64,000 nucleotides of DNA from Petrolisthes cinctipes (taxonomy: Eukaryota; Arthropoda; Malacostraca; Decapoda; Porcellanidae): the NCBI GenBank assembly GCA_033782935.1, contig JAWQEG010003791.1:119213-183212 (forward strand). Direction: 5' to 3'. The notes beneath the pieces were generated by a model. It was not told the DNA's origin. It was given only the letters and a program-made list of their open reading frames with translations, and made no database searches. The first letter of the stretch is position 1, and every line of letters begins with the position of its first letter. The translations under genes were made by a program, and so were the position numbers. Below, in pieces: positions 21,701 through 36,700 of this stretch.

Positions 21701-24700
21701 AAATAACTCTAAAGTTATCAAGTATAATAGCTATTAATTATTTTATTTTGATTATATTAGATGCTATTTTCCATTTTTATCTTACTGTTTCAGATGAAAT
21801 ATGTACTGTAAGTCCTCTTAATCATCACTGTAAAACAACAATTATTTAGGGCAATGGTTCCCAACCTTTTCTTAACTGTAACAACATAGTGACCTCAAGA
21901 AGGATCTTGTCACCGGAACAGTAATTTGTAGTACAGTACAGAATCTCAATACGATATAATTTTTCTATTTAATTTCTTTTTAGTTCAACCTATTTGTTGT
22001 TAGGGGTTTTCTTTGACAAATACAGTTGCTCATCCAGCATTAGCCATGTAAAATGCTGTATTAAAGTTTCTTGTTCCAATAAGAGGATTTAGATGAGGCC
22101 TTTAGTAAATTTTCTGGCATTACACAGACTAGTGCCAGACAAAGTTAAAAGATAAGAAAATGTACTGTATCATGATATGATATGTCTCATGAAACTGGGA
22201 TTGAATTGAATCAAACACAGTGGAAAAATACTTTGCATGTCAAAATAACAGTTATGAAATAATTCTTGTACGACACCAAATCTGGTTAGTAATCAAATTC
22301 AGTGGGCTTAGAGCTATTCTGTTTCACCTAGAAATTTTGCCAGTGTCTCCTTTGGTACTGAAACATAAAGGGTAGAAATATTTGATAAATATGTCAATGT
22401 TGTGTTATTTATTGTACAGAGTTTCATTAAAGAATGACTCGACAGGATATGCTTGTACTTTGAAGGATGCGACCATCGAGGACTGTGAGTAATAAGGTCT
22501 TAACATCTGCATGGGATATATACTTGATTTTAGATTATGCATACACAACATTGTAATATGATTCCTTAATTGATAACTTCGTTTATCAGGAATTATATAC
22601 TTATGCTTTCAATACAACATTGAATTCGTTAGAAGGAAATATTAAAATAAAGCTAGTTGATAGATTTAATGGAAGTCCCAATATGAACCTACTTAGAAAT
22701 AGCTATGACTTTAACATGGGAAGGTTCTGTAGGTTGGGAACCATTGTTATAAACAGTATTGATAGGCTATACTGGACTATAAGATTTTCTTCTATATTTC
22801 TATCAATTTGACTACTCAAACAATAATTGATCTGCATGTTATTTAAAGCATGGCCCAGTGTCTCAGGTTAATACTGTAGTACTGTACCATGAAAATAGTG
22901 AATTTAAAAGATTGAACACATCCAATTCCTGTTTTAATGCTATCCTTTTATTGCACACATCCACTGACATAAATTAAAAAGTAGTTTTGATATTCCAACC
23001 TATCTGTCATGAATATACCATATTTAATGGTACAGTACTGTATGTGTTCACCCACCAAAAAATTGTTCTGCACCCCTGGGTCTCATGGCTTCCTGAATGA
23101 ACACACTTTGTCTTGTTACAATATTCATATGTTATGTTTGGTGAGTCATTGTGGTTTGGGCTGTGATGATGCAGGATAATTTTTTGCTGGGTATATGTAG
23201 TAAGTGGTGTAGTGGCTGCACTTTCAAGTAATGATTATTGACAGACACCTGAGAGAGAGAGAGAGAGTGAGAGTGTGAGAGAATGGCTGTTGAGACCAAT
23301 TATACTGATATGTTGTAAAAATCATTACTATTTTTATGTCATGGATATTCTTTTAATTAGTGGCTCATTTAAGGGGCTCAGATATATTCAGTGAATTAGA
23401 AATAATAATTTCCTTCTGAGACTACATACTGCTAGTAGTTTAAATCCCCGCAAGGGCAACTGGCGAAAGTCAACTCAGTCCTCCATCGACCTATACAGAG
23501 TTGAACGGTAAAATTATTTGTTACAAGGGCAATACTTGGAGGAGGTAACTGTGATAGCTTGGATGATGCTCTGACCTGTGTTTCAAATAATGGGATACTA
23601 TAACTGCCATAGAATTAGAGGCTGTTGTGACCGGAATGATCAATGGCTACACTAACCACTGTAATGATGGATACTTCCGCTTTACCTTTTGTCACCAAAC
23701 TGTCCCAGAACCAGAGACATTACTACAATCAGTAAATTACTATTGGTACATTTTTTAGCAGAAAATGCTTTTGAATTGCTGAGCTAAAATGTTTGTTTAG
23801 CCTTTCTCCTAAATGATGATTGTTTTGTGTTTCTGTTTTGTGGTTTAGTGTGGAGGAAACAATTGCTCTTCATTCACTGACAATATGTTATCCATTTATT
23901 GCTAAGTTGTGAAAGTTTATGCAAGGGAACGAGGGTTAAAACTATTATTATTTGTTTGCATTTCATCTGCTACCAGCATGAGAATGCTCTACTATGAGTT
24001 TTCAGTGACTATAATTCTTACTGGAGCATATTAAGAATTTGCCACAATATAGCATTACTTTCACACCACATTAAACAAATTCCAGTCTTGAACAAACCAT
24101 TTAGTATCCCCTAGCTATCACGATGGGAATTATATGTACAGTACAGTGATATGATGGAATGGTATCTAAGCCTCACGATCAAATGCTGAACATGTGTAGA
24201 AACCTCCTGTTGCTTGGTTATATTTATACCCTAGAAACAATATTGTTCTGCAGCTCAAGAGGGAAGTATAGCCAATTTGTATTGTAGTAATACTTGGATT
24301 GTGTGTGGAGATTTGATTGTGATATGGATAATGAGGGCTGATACTGATTTTTGTTATTTTTATCCTTATGTATACATCTTCACCGTACAGTACAGTATAT
24401 TCAATGTATTTATAAAGTCAGCATCTCGACACTTGGAAAGTAAGACCATGGCATTAGTCTGAGTAAAATGATGAAAGGAGTGTCCCTATCTTGAAACAGT
24501 CAATAATAGATGCAGTGGAGAAAGTTTGAGGAAGCTGTACATATTTGAAAGTGCTTTGATTAGTGTAATTACATTTTTAGGAAGGAAAATAAATTGTGTC
24601 GTCGGTTATGGAGGAGGCATAAAAAATGAAAACGCATGCTATTTGTGGTACAGGGGGCATTACTTATAAATTGGGAATAGAAGCATTACTGGAAGATTGC

Positions 24701-27700
24701 ATAAAATCGATATTGTAACAAATATCACATATTAAATAATTTTGGCTTACTCTGCCTTCCTCTGTATTAACTGGTGGGTAATGGAAAATTTTTTGATACT
24801 TCTGAAATGCTGCTTTGTATAATACTTTGTGAAAAAAAAAAATAAGGAAAGAAGTTTACAGGGTACAAGTTGTTAAGTATGTGCAGAATTTATAATAACA
24901 GTAGTAAATCTTCACAAAAATGAATTCATAGTACTGTATATGATTGGAGTTGCAAGGGGAACATAAGCAGTACTTTGACTGGTTATGTTATACTGCAAAA
25001 CAGTTTGTGAATGGATGTGACACTGAAAAATTTTATATGGGAAGTTTAGGAGTACTTATGTCACTGGTAATAGGTGTTCTGGCTTTGTGAATCTCATCAA
25101 ACTTGGTGCGACATTGTGGAAAGTCTATCTCTTTGACACGGTTCTACCTCTAATAATGGGACGCTTTTGTATCAAGCAGTTTGTAGCCGTATTGCTCAGC
25201 TTGAATATACCTAGAGGAATTGAGCTGCAGAACCTTCTGACATCATAGGGCTTCCACCAATCACATTTCTTTTTCCCTCCAACCCTACCAACCAATCAGG
25301 ACACTTCAGTTGTGAATTTGCTGTATTACTGTGTATTTGTATATTATAACATTAGTTTATGCAGTACAGTATATTTTACACACAGTGCTGTATATTTCAG
25401 GGTGTAATTCTATCTCCAACAGCTGAGGTATCAGGCCAGCCCTTGTTACACATTACACACATCCATGGAAATATCACCCCTACCAGCTATGTCTCGGCCT
25501 AAAAATATTTTCATCTTAACACAACACACTGCTATACAAAATCCCTCTTTGGGTTTTTCTAGGGTCAATTATTGACTAGCCCATTTTTGATAGATAGGCA
25601 TTCCCCAGTAACACCTTTCCAAATGAGGTGTGGAGACTTCACTATTCTACCTTGACCAGCTCTTAAGGGAAGTTTCCATGAGGAAACAAGATATCGGTCC
25701 ATATAAGTATGAATGAATGAAATGGGGGAGTGCCAAAAATGTTGGGCAATAAATCGACTCTGGGCTGAGGTGCAGTTGAAAATAGGAGCTTATATGACTC
25801 CGTCCACACAATATTTCTTTAACATGATAGGGTTGCAGAAGGAAATTCACACATTAATAAAGGTCCGACTGTATACTGGATGTATGAATTGAAATACTGT
25901 ATGCAGTGATTTTGAAAGCAAGACTCTAGGAGAAAACAGCACATGTTCCAGTAGAGTTTTGGGTTCTTCCATTTGTGAATGGTTAAGATTCTTAGAATGA
26001 TATTATAATTTCTACTTAGTTTAAAGAAGTGAATATTATACTACTGTTAATAGGACTATTGTAGTTGTATGTATTTTTGTTAGCAAATTCTATTATTTTA
26101 TTTTCATATTGTACCATGTTAAGAAACCACTAATAATGTGTTAACCCTGGAAGACAAAAGGTCAGCAGCCCCATTACTCTGGATATTTTTATACATGTCT
26201 AAGAATTGAAGTGCCGGTGACAGGTATAGGTCTTCCTGTGCAGTGATGCAAGAGTTAAGAAATTACCAGGACCTGGAGTACTGCAACATCATTTGGATAT
26301 TTCCTACAAATGTACTGTATATTATTTTACTTTCTTCATATTTCTACTATATCTGTTCCTGCAAATTTTTTCATGCATATTCACTATGTTCATATTTCAC
26401 GGTGATTTTTGGTGGCATGTTGGCAAGTGCAGTGCTTGTGTGCCTTGACGTGTGTCTTTGCCTTCAGCATGTTTTGGTGGCTGAGGTTGGGGTTTTTCAC
26501 TCATTTCTGACTTGCCAGGTGCACAAGCTGAGGCTCCACCGGCTGAAGCTGCCGAGCCAGTGGCCGATGCCGTTCCAGATTATTCAGGCTTTGGGGCTGA
26601 ATTTGGGGGAGCTTCTGAAGATGCAGTTGACAGTGGTGGGGACGCAATACTGGGTGGTGAGTGCTGCTGCTCTCTATCTATCTATCTATCTATAGCTCCG
26701 ACGCCTCGCTCCCTCCGGGAACTCCCCCCAAGGGGGTGGCCACGGCAGAAGTGTCTCCAGTTCTCCCTGTTCCAACACTCCCTCCTTACTTGGTCCATCC
26801 CTACTCTACCCCTCATGTTTCTCTCCTTTACATACTCTTCCACTCTGTTCTGCCATCTGACCGGAGGTCTGCCTCTCACACCAGGTCCCACAACTTCACT
26901 TCCATACACCTTCTTTACAAATTCCTCGCCTTGCATTCTCTCCACATGTCCAAACCATCTCAATGTATCACGTTTCACTCTCTCAACCACTCCACACTCA
27001 ATGCCAATTGCCTTCTCACTCATACCACATCTCTCATACACACTCTCATTACTTTCTCCATCCCATCTAGTAAGTCCACATGCTCCTCTCAAGTAACTCA
27101 TTTCCACAGCACCTATTCTAGACTGATGCGCCCTACTCCATGTCCATGTCTCCGACGCATATGTCAGTGTTGGCAGGATTATACTATTTCGTAGTCCCCT
27201 TTTCACTTCCATACTCACACTTCTACCTTTCATAATCCTCCCCAGTGATCCTATGACCTGCCTACCCTTCACTGCTCTCTCCCTAATTTCTCCTTCCATA
27301 CTTCCATGTTTACACATAACTGTACCCAGGTACTTAAACTCCTTCACTTCCTCCATCCTCTCGCCCCTCAGAGTTATCTCACACTTCGTCCCAGTTGGTA
27401 CAGCCACTCTGTAAGGTGTAGCAAAGTCAATCACTTCAGTTTCTGCTCTTTCAAATACCATCACTTTACTTTTATCTACATTCACCTTCAATTTCCTTCG
27501 TTTACACACAGACTGAAATTCGTCCACCACTCTCTGTAAATTCCTTTCATTCTCAGCCATCAGCACAGTGTCATCCGCAAACAAACTTGCCACCAGGGAC
27601 CAATTTGTTTCATTCAGCCTCAACTTCACCCCCAGACCATTCACTTTGGCTTTCACCTCTCTCATACAACCATCCATATATATATTGAACAACCATGGTG

Positions 27701-30700
27701 ACATAACACACCCCTGTCTCAGCCCTACACTAATATTAAAACTCTCACTTAGATCACCCTCTACCCGTACACATGCTTTTGCATCTGCATAAAAAGCCTC
27801 AATACCTTTCAGCAAAGGCCCCCCAACACCATAAATTCTCAACACCTCTGTCATAGCTTTCCTATCAACTCTATCGTATGCCTTCTCCAAATCCATGAAG
27901 GCAGCATACAACTTCTTACCCTTCCCAATATATTTCTCAACTATTGATTTTAATGCAAATATTTGGTCCACACATCCTCTACCCTTTCTGAACCCTCCCT
28001 GCTCCTCACTAACTTTATTCCCTGTTACTTCAACCAGTCTTTCAGTAAGAACCTTCCCGTAAACCTTCCCCGGTACACTAAGAAGACTTATTCCCCTATA
28101 GCTACCACACTCATCCTTACTCCCCTTCCCCTTGTACAAAGGTACAATTATGGCTCTCCTCCAATCCTCTGGCACCTGCTCTCACCTCTTTAATTGAACA
28201 GGATTTGGGTCGTATTCCTAGTCACTGGCTAAAAGTGTAAAATACTGTAGGTCTGTTTCTTGTTACCTTGATGATAAGGTGTAAATGTTAATGTGAATTT
28301 CATAAGTCCAATTTTGTTTGTTCCACATGATTATAATGTAATGATGTTAAGTAAAACCTGTCCTAAATGATAATGACTTGGAATACGGTCTTCAACACCC
28401 TTTAAGTGCCAGAGTGATTTATTTTGATTGTGTTGTGGCTAAGTGTAGATTTTATAAGGCCAAAATATATAGAAATGCTAGTTGTGAAAAATGATAAAGC
28501 ATTTCTGCAATGTTGCCTTTTAACTTTTATGATGATTAACCCCATATGATTTGATTCAATTAAGGGGAAACCACTCACTCAAAGTGTTGAAGAGTATCCC
28601 ACTAGCATTTATATCCCTTATTCTCCAATCTCCATCCTCTGTTCTTCATTCAGTAATGCCTTGTCCAAGTTCAAATGTGTCCTGCCATCCTCTGAAGACT
28701 AGCTGGAGGATGAAGGAAGCCTTATTTTTACACCATAGAATGGAGGAGAATGTGTAAATAGGTTACCCACATTACTTTACCTCTGATCTTTCATCCTCCA
28801 GTAGCATATTCTCCACTAATTTTATAAAACTTTTACACTGGGTATAGACTGACTTTGGTCAAAGTAGATAATGAGTACTAATCTAACATAAAACCCTGTT
28901 GCAAGGAAAGTATTAGATGTGGTATATCCAAAAATTAATGCTTTTCCAGCCTTCAAATTTTTCATGACAATACTGTACACACAAGAGGAAGCTATGCTTG
29001 CTACCTGCACCTCTAGTTATGAATTTGAAATGATTGCAACCTTAACTTACTAGCCTCAGTCAGTAGTTAATTTTTTGTCCCAGTTAACACTCACGTACGG
29101 CTGACGCCTATGATGCGTTTTAGGATAAAGAAAAATAGCTTTATGTTCGAGCACAGACACCACTTTGGCGTCCTAATTTTGGAAACATCCTTGTTTAAAG
29201 TCAACTGTTGGGCAGAATTAGTTCAAATTTGTATGCCACATAGGCTTCCTCTACACTGGTAACATATGAAATATAATGAAACACTGTCTGGACAGTCTGG
29301 CTGCATACCTCAGTATGTTTCCCCAATTCAAACTAGCGCTCCATTAGCGAGGTGTGTCCTGCCACACCCACGCATGCGGTTTAAACAAAACCAGGCCGTG
29401 CTCGAGAGTGTTTAGTACAGTGCAATAATATTCCCAAATTTCCTCCTTGTACAGTCAGTTTTGTCTGTCATCCTCAAGTTGTGAACACAGGGTAAGCAAT
29501 TTGTTTAACAAGGCATTTCTTTTGAAGTTAAAATACAATCTGGCATAGTTCTTAGTATAGTAGGAATTAAATCAACATTTGACCTTCCAGTGTCAGTAGT
29601 ACTGTCCTCCAAGGTTGGGAATATGCCATACAGTAGTTAGAAGTTTTAGGATAATTCAGGTTGTTCCCCATTAGATTTGCATGTACAGTACTGTACTACA
29701 GTGTACAGCAGTATGTTTATTACACAGACATTTCAGTTTAAGTGTAGTTGTTTAGAATTACTTTATTGGATTCGTTTTGTACAGTTTAGTGCTAGAACAT
29801 CAACCATGCACATAGAATAATGATAGTTAACCAGTCCATAATGACTGTAATGTCCCCATCCTATATTTTATGATGTACAGTTGCATAGAGTCAAACCTAG
29901 TGTTGAGAGAAGCAATAGCCTTGCCACAGATTTTATATGAACGCATTAACTAGCGTAGGAGTACCAACTGGGACTAAATGTGAGATAACTCTAGGGAGTG
30001 AGATGATGGAGGAAGTGAAGGAGTTAAAGTACCTGGGTACAGTTCTGTGTAGACATGGAAGTATGGGAGGAGAAATTAGGGAGAGAGCAGTGAGGGGTAG
30101 GCAGGTCATAGGATCACTGGGGAGGATTATGAAGGGTAGAAGTGTGAGTATGGAAGGGAAAAGGGTACTAAGAAATAGTATAATTCTGCCAACACTGACA
30201 TATGAGTCAGAGACAGACATGGAGTAGGGCTCATCAGTCTAGAATAGGTGCAGTGGAGGATGTAAGGAAACTAGAACAGATGGCCAGATGTCTGGTAGTT
30301 TCCAGAGCAACAGAGTAGATGGTGCAACCTTGTTTTGTTATTTTTGGTATAAAATATATTGGTAATATATTGTAATAAGGACTGAGTGGCTGAGGTGGTT
30401 TGGGCAAGTGGAAAGAATTGAGGAGGACAGCTGGTTAGGAAGGTTATGAATATGCAAGTTGAGGGAAGGACACATTGAAGAAGGCCATAGAAAACTGGAA
30501 GGAGCTTTCAGGAACTGGGCCAACAAGCCTTCTGCAGTTTTCTAAATTCCTATGTTTCTATAAGCCATGGAGTGAAGTGCTTCAAAACATTCTAAGAGGG
30601 AAGTGACTAACTTGAGCTGATGCCCTAAACTGAACTTATTGGAGGAATGCCATTAGCTAGTAATTGAAAGATAACACTTGATTGCATGGTTATTGCCTTT

Positions 30701-33700
30701 AAAACAATACAACATTGTCATTAGTTGAAGCTTGCACCCAGGGTTTTGGTGTTACTCATTGGCCATTTTAGTGCAACTCATTGTCATTGGGTGAAAAAGT
30801 TTACCTTAAATCTAGAGAACCCACTTAGTCTAGGCACTTTCAGACCATTGCTTTTTCTGGGTGACAGTACATAATATGAACTTCAATGACTTCCAAGATT
30901 GTGAGTGTAATTCAAGGTAGTTATGACACTTGTCTGCCCACCGATTACCTTTGGTCAGTTGAATAAAATTTTTAAGTTTTAGCCACAGTAGAATACCAAG
31001 TGGCATAATTATAATGTAGAATTGTAAACTTCTTGTATATTATTGTTGGACAACTGGAAGCGTGGATTCTCCCCTACTATATTGAAATAAACATAGTACA
31101 GGAAAGTATAGTGAAGGTGGTTTCTTATATGGCATAATTTGGAGAGTTTGGTAATCTTCAATTTTCTTACAGTGATTTGCCTCCTTAATTAAATGGTCAA
31201 TCTAAAGTTATTAGAAGTTAATATTTCTCTTCTCTAGCTGCCCTTTAGTTTAATTCCGATTAATACTATGTTATCCTTTTTGACTGTGTAATGATATTCT
31301 CATTTGTATTAATTTGTATTGAAATTTAATACACAGTAATTTTTGTTTTATGGTTGTAGTAATAATCTAACATTGTTATCTATAGAGAGTGCTCTTTCTA
31401 GCCAATGATAGATATCCACAGCTGATAATGTAAGGGCAACTATGATTGGATAGAGCTGGTGGTTTTTGTGGTGGTATTTATGCAGCAGTCAGTCAAATGC
31501 AAGAAAAAAGCCTCTTATGATATTGACTGTGAAAATTTATTCATTAGCTTAAAAAAACAGTATTATACCTGTAGTGTGTATGTAGCATTGTTCAGAATTT
31601 ATTCACACCTCCACTCACACCACACACCTCATATTACTGTACTCTCTCTCTTTCATCATTGTATGTATGTCCTATTGTACACCACACACATCATATTACT
31701 GTACTCTCTCTCTTTCATCATTGTATGTATGTCCTATACAGTACAATACATAGAATTTGAGAAAAACTTAAATTACTGTATTAACTTAGGCTGCCTTAAT
31801 CATACAACTGTGAATTCTTGATTTTCAGAAAAAAAAAAGTTTGGAGACTGCTGTTATCCTACAGAATTTTCATAAATTTCTCAGTGAATTCTCTTTGACA
31901 TCCTGCATACTCAGTAAATTACATTTTGGTGAAGCATTCTTATTTGTTAGAAATCATAAGCAGGGATTTCCTCAAGTCTCAGGGTGCTGTAATTCATGCC
32001 AAAGTTTTGGATGTACAGCCACAATCAAATAACCACCGACACTTTCCTTCCATCTTGCTATTATATCAGTATCATATCTAAATATTATCATACAACACAT
32101 TACGACAACTTAAGCCCTTCAATTATTATTATGAGGCGCTGCAAATTCATACACATGTTGTTCTTTATTACCAAGATATTTACTACGATGGAAGGAAAGT
32201 GTCAGTGGATATTTGATTGTGGCTGTACAATACTTAAAAAAAATATCGGCACTCAGAGGATAGATAGTTTTGAAATGCTAAGCTGTGGGTCACTTGTGTC
32301 TCAGGCGTGTTTCAGATCACATTGCTGATTATTCATATGGTTTGACAAAAAAAAATAGGGCTGATACTTTTTTGAAGTATTGTACATGGACAAATTTGTC
32401 TTTATTACAGTTATATATGAATTTTTATGGCTTGTGCATTATTGATTATTCTAAAGTGTGAGCTTAAAGGTGGTGATTGGATTTACTGTAATAATAATAA
32501 TAATAATTAATACCGTACTGGATAGTACTTGTTTGTTTTTTGGTTTGGGCAGCTTCCTGTGGCATGTCTCTCTCTGGTTTTCCTTTGCTACAACATTTTG
32601 GTTTTTATCCAGAACTGCTTTTAAGGGGTTCTTACTAAATGTATTTGTCTAATTTTAATTAAATTTGATTGCATCTAACTTGTCCTATACTAATCAGAGG
32701 TAGGCATGTTGTACATTGGTTCATAAAGCTTTGGTTATTCTGAACTTTAGTCTCCACTGGACAAATAAAAACTCTTTTTGCAAAAATAGTAATTTAATGT
32801 CTGTTCTAAATCTTTTCTAATATCTAGGGGTGTGTGGCTGATAATGTGGTAGCACTTACTCTCAGGTAGCACTTTTGATAACTCTATCAAGGATTGTACA
32901 GTATTCTCTGCTGCTCAGCTCTTGCAGTTAATATGCCTTTGTTTTGCTACTGCTTCTCTCTTTCCTGATTATTCTTAATCTTACAGAAACTGCACCAGTT
33001 GCAACTTCACCTATTCCTCCAGTGGGTGAGTCAGGTGGCAGTTGAAGTGCACGTTCTCTGTATATATTAATGCAAGTTATACTCTGGTGTTGTAGTCACT
33101 AACGGGGCGGCCTGATTTGTATTATGTTTGATGTACTGTACAGTTGGCCAGTAAGATATACAACCTTACAGGCATAGGAAAACTGATTTTATATTTTGAA
33201 AATACTTTACTGTACTGTACTTACTTCTGGTGCTTAGTTGCAGTATCAAAAGAGAAACTTTACTAATATACAGTGTAGTGAACATAGTTCTGCTTTAATA
33301 AATGAACAGCTTGTAATTTCATAACATTTATAGGAAGGGTTTTGACTATATTGACTTGATAGTTCTTCTTTTAAATACTCTTTTGCATGTGTAGTATCAC
33401 ATGCTGATAATGATTTGTTTGCAAATTTTAAAGTACTACATTGTGTCTGCTTTTTCCTTATCAAATACAGAAATCCTTCAGTATGTAGGCATTTCACATA
33501 TGCATGCTGAATACACAAACTGGATATCTTGTGCAGTGTTCATATAGTGACATTTCACTTGTATAGTGCACTGATTGTCCTGACTTGTGGAATAATTCAT
33601 CAGTTATTGTTAATTTCAGTACTGTGAGCAGTATTGAAATGTGCATACCACTGAAAGTTGTTGCCTTTAAACTTTATTTCAATAGGATCAAGGTCTTTCA

Positions 33701-36700
33701 TTATGTAGATTTATTAACCCATATGCATTAGACATAATGTGAGCACTGACCTTGGCTAGTTGGCAAAATCACTTTTTTGTTTACATAATTAAAAAAATAG
33801 ATAATTCCTCCACTACCAGTATTACTACATAGTTTGAGAAAAATTGAAAATATTGTACCATCACAAACTACAACCCTTCATCTTTTAGATGGGATTAAAA
33901 TGAGCCCCAGGATATTACAAGGGTTTACTGTACTGACACTTGCCTTGAGTGTTATTGAAAGCATAGTATTGCTAACTAACTAGGCAATTTTTCATGATAT
34001 GTAAAAGTATTGGGACCAACACGTTAACTTAAACTCTAAGTGAAATTTTTAGAAGGGTCTCCTTTCATTTTGTGCAGATTACCATCAATTTGTTAAAGAT
34101 ATTGGAAGATGTTAATGAATTATAGTACTGTATATATATAAATGGTTTTTAGGTATGTTTAGTATATTTATTTGGCTTTGCTGTTATTGTGTATGCAGTA
34201 TAGTACAGTATATGCGCCTCTGTACTATAATTAACACTTACTGGCTTCACGTTTTATTTTTATTCTCATACTTAGTTACAGTACTACAGGGTGATTCAAA
34301 AGAAATGTTGCCCAGACTACATATTATATTTATTACATGTAAATTATATGTTGTACATATGCATTTAAGACATGAAATACAGAACTTATTTACAGTGTTT
34401 AAGAAGCAATAGCAGATCATATTTACAGCATATGTTCAAAGTGTGATCCATTTTCATGAATGCAAGCTCGTACCCTTTTTACCATATTAGCAGAGACTTT
34501 GTGTAGGGTTGCTACAGTAATGTTTGCAATTGCAGTTTCAATGTTAGCTTTCAGTTTGTCTAATGTGTGTGGGTTAGTCTCATAGACCACCCCTCTCCGG
34601 TGACCCCATAGAAAGTAATCGGGCGAATTAAGGTCTGGCAATATTGGAGGCCACATGTTTATGAAAATGAGTCGGTCAGCGAAATACTCGCACAGGAATT
34701 TCATAGTTTCATGTGACGTTTGACTTGTTGCGCCGTCTTGCTGAAACCAGCAGAAATGTTCATCCTCATCAAGAAGTGCAGTGAACTGTGTGAATTTTCA
34801 CTACACCACATCCTACTGTTTTGACAGTTAGCATACCTGCTAAGGTGGAACCATGCTTCATCACTAAAGAAAACATTGTCAAGCAAGCCAACTCCATGTT
34901 CCTCGACAAATTGTCAAAAAATCTGCAATACTGTAAACATTTTACCGTCTGGTTGTCGTAGTTTTTGAACTACACGAATGCGATATGGCCGCAGGTGTAG
35001 TTTCTTTGCAGCTCTCTGTACACTAGAGTAAGACATTTGTGCCTGTGATGCAAGTTTCCAGAGACTTTTTCTCGGAGATCTTTGTAACCGCTCCTTCACA
35101 TCTTCAATCTTTTCATCAGTCAACACAGATGTTCGTCCACTTTGTTTCCTGTCGTGCACACCTCCAGTATCATGACTCCGGTCAACCAGTCTTGAAATTG
35201 TCATCTTATTGGTATTGGGAGCATCAGGATATCGTGCTTGAAACTATCTTTTCACTTGTGCATAAGACTGTGATGAAATTTATTTTTCAAGAATATAGGC
35301 GTGTTGCACTTGGGAAAATACCATCTTGCTTCAGCTGAGAACAAAGCACTCCTTAGAGTTTACAGGAAACGTCACTCCCCAGCTGGCGCTGGTGTATCAA
35401 CAACACATGTCAATGGTGCCATATGTTGGCAGAAAACAAAATTACAACCTATTTTCCATTATTTCATGACCATTCTATGATAGGTAACATTTTGTTTGAA
35501 TCACCCTGTATATATCCAGTTGTCAGTGGCATATGGATTGCTGTACATAACTACCAGGTGTCTTTTTTTAACTCTTCTTAAAGTTGTAATTAATTTTGAC
35601 TATATTATCATCTTCATTCTTCAGTGAATAAGTTTTCCTCTTGATAGTACTTTAAGCTCTCTGATACATGTTCTCATTGATTTTGTTCCTCTTGCAGTTC
35701 TTTCATTGAGAGGTTTATGTTTTCTTGACTTTCTGTCTCTAACATTTAAAAAGACAGACAACAGTTGTTCTTAAACCCAACTGATTCTTTGGTATGGTGT
35801 CACTGATGCTTTTCCAGTATGTTTAGGATATAGTACAAAATAGTTATGGGCTGGTTACAACGGTAACTTGTATGATATGTGTATATGATTTGTGGAGCCT
35901 TTGTGCTGTTCATCAACATTGTGTAGTTCATAACCTATCTTACATAGCCATCTCTCTTGTTGCCATCATTGCTCAGCTCATGACTTGTCTTATGTACAGT
36001 TGGCCGCACTCCTGTGTGGGCCACGCAGAATTGTTAACACTGGCTGAGATGGTTACCCTGAACCATTAGTTGTTATAAGCGCCATTCATTGCCACCAATG
36101 AGTGTTTCGATATGGTGGTTTGGGATTAGTATCTCCACTAGAGTTGACAAGGCTGTGTGGCCCTCACGGGAGTACTGCCAACTATACAGCCTTTCGTGCC
36201 ATATGGTCTTTGTTACATGGCACTAAAATATTATTGTTCTTTGTTGTGGCGTCCATCTCACTTGGCTTATACCTCCACAGCACGGTCCCCAGTGCCACCT
36301 GTTGTAAGAGAGGAGCCTGAAAAGATCAAGCTGTGGCGGGAGCAGCAGCGAGTGCGCCTTGAAGAGAAGGGTAGGTTCTTGAGAGAATCTATTTTATTTT
36401 ATTGATAAAGTGCATTACAAGGAGTGGAAAGTGAGACTACATGAGCAGACAAATGCAGTACATACCTAAAAGGAATCTACAGTATTTGCAATGAGGGGTC
36501 TTTCTCATATTCTTTAATGTTATGGTCAGGTTTGTTTTAATGTCATAATGTTTGGCACCAAAAACCTTGCAGGTTCTCATTGCAGGGGCTTAAACTACTG
36601 GTAATTTTCTCACTTGTTCCAGTAAATGATATTTCTAAGACACTTTTGACTCAGCCCCCCTCACATGGTTTCAACTCATCCCACCCATCCTTCTGTGCTA

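Larger units (their letters stand above)
21177..26518 (+). other. Clc: Clathrin light chain intron after exon 2
   Basis: A 5.3-kb AT-rich intron with a hAT-like element (21852-22746), a foldback MITE (about 23045-23198) and a possible SINE fragment near 23.43-23.52 kb. The remainder has no recognisable content. Confidence 0.75.
26657..32986 (+). other. Clc: Clathrin light chain intron after exon 3
   Basis: A 6.3-kb intron with an antisense LINE (26672-28185), a decayed sense LINE fragment (29935-30480) and a tandem duplication at about 31610-31740. The rest is AT-rich with no feature I can support. Confidence 0.75.
33026..36280 (+). other. Clc: Clathrin light chain intron after the 39-nt exon
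   Basis: Contains the mariner element 34287-35508. The remainder is AT-rich and featureless; no second exon candidate with matched phase-1 sites was found. Confidence 0.7.

Noticed and set aside
26243..27194. Three + strand frames of 150-194 codons
   Set aside because: One runs through clathrin light chain exon 3 into the LINE; the others are the antisense shadow of the RT frame.
31459..32328. 120-, 63- and 110-codon + strand frames in a clathrin light chain intron
   Set aside because: No splice-phase fit to the gene, and one overlaps a tandem duplication.
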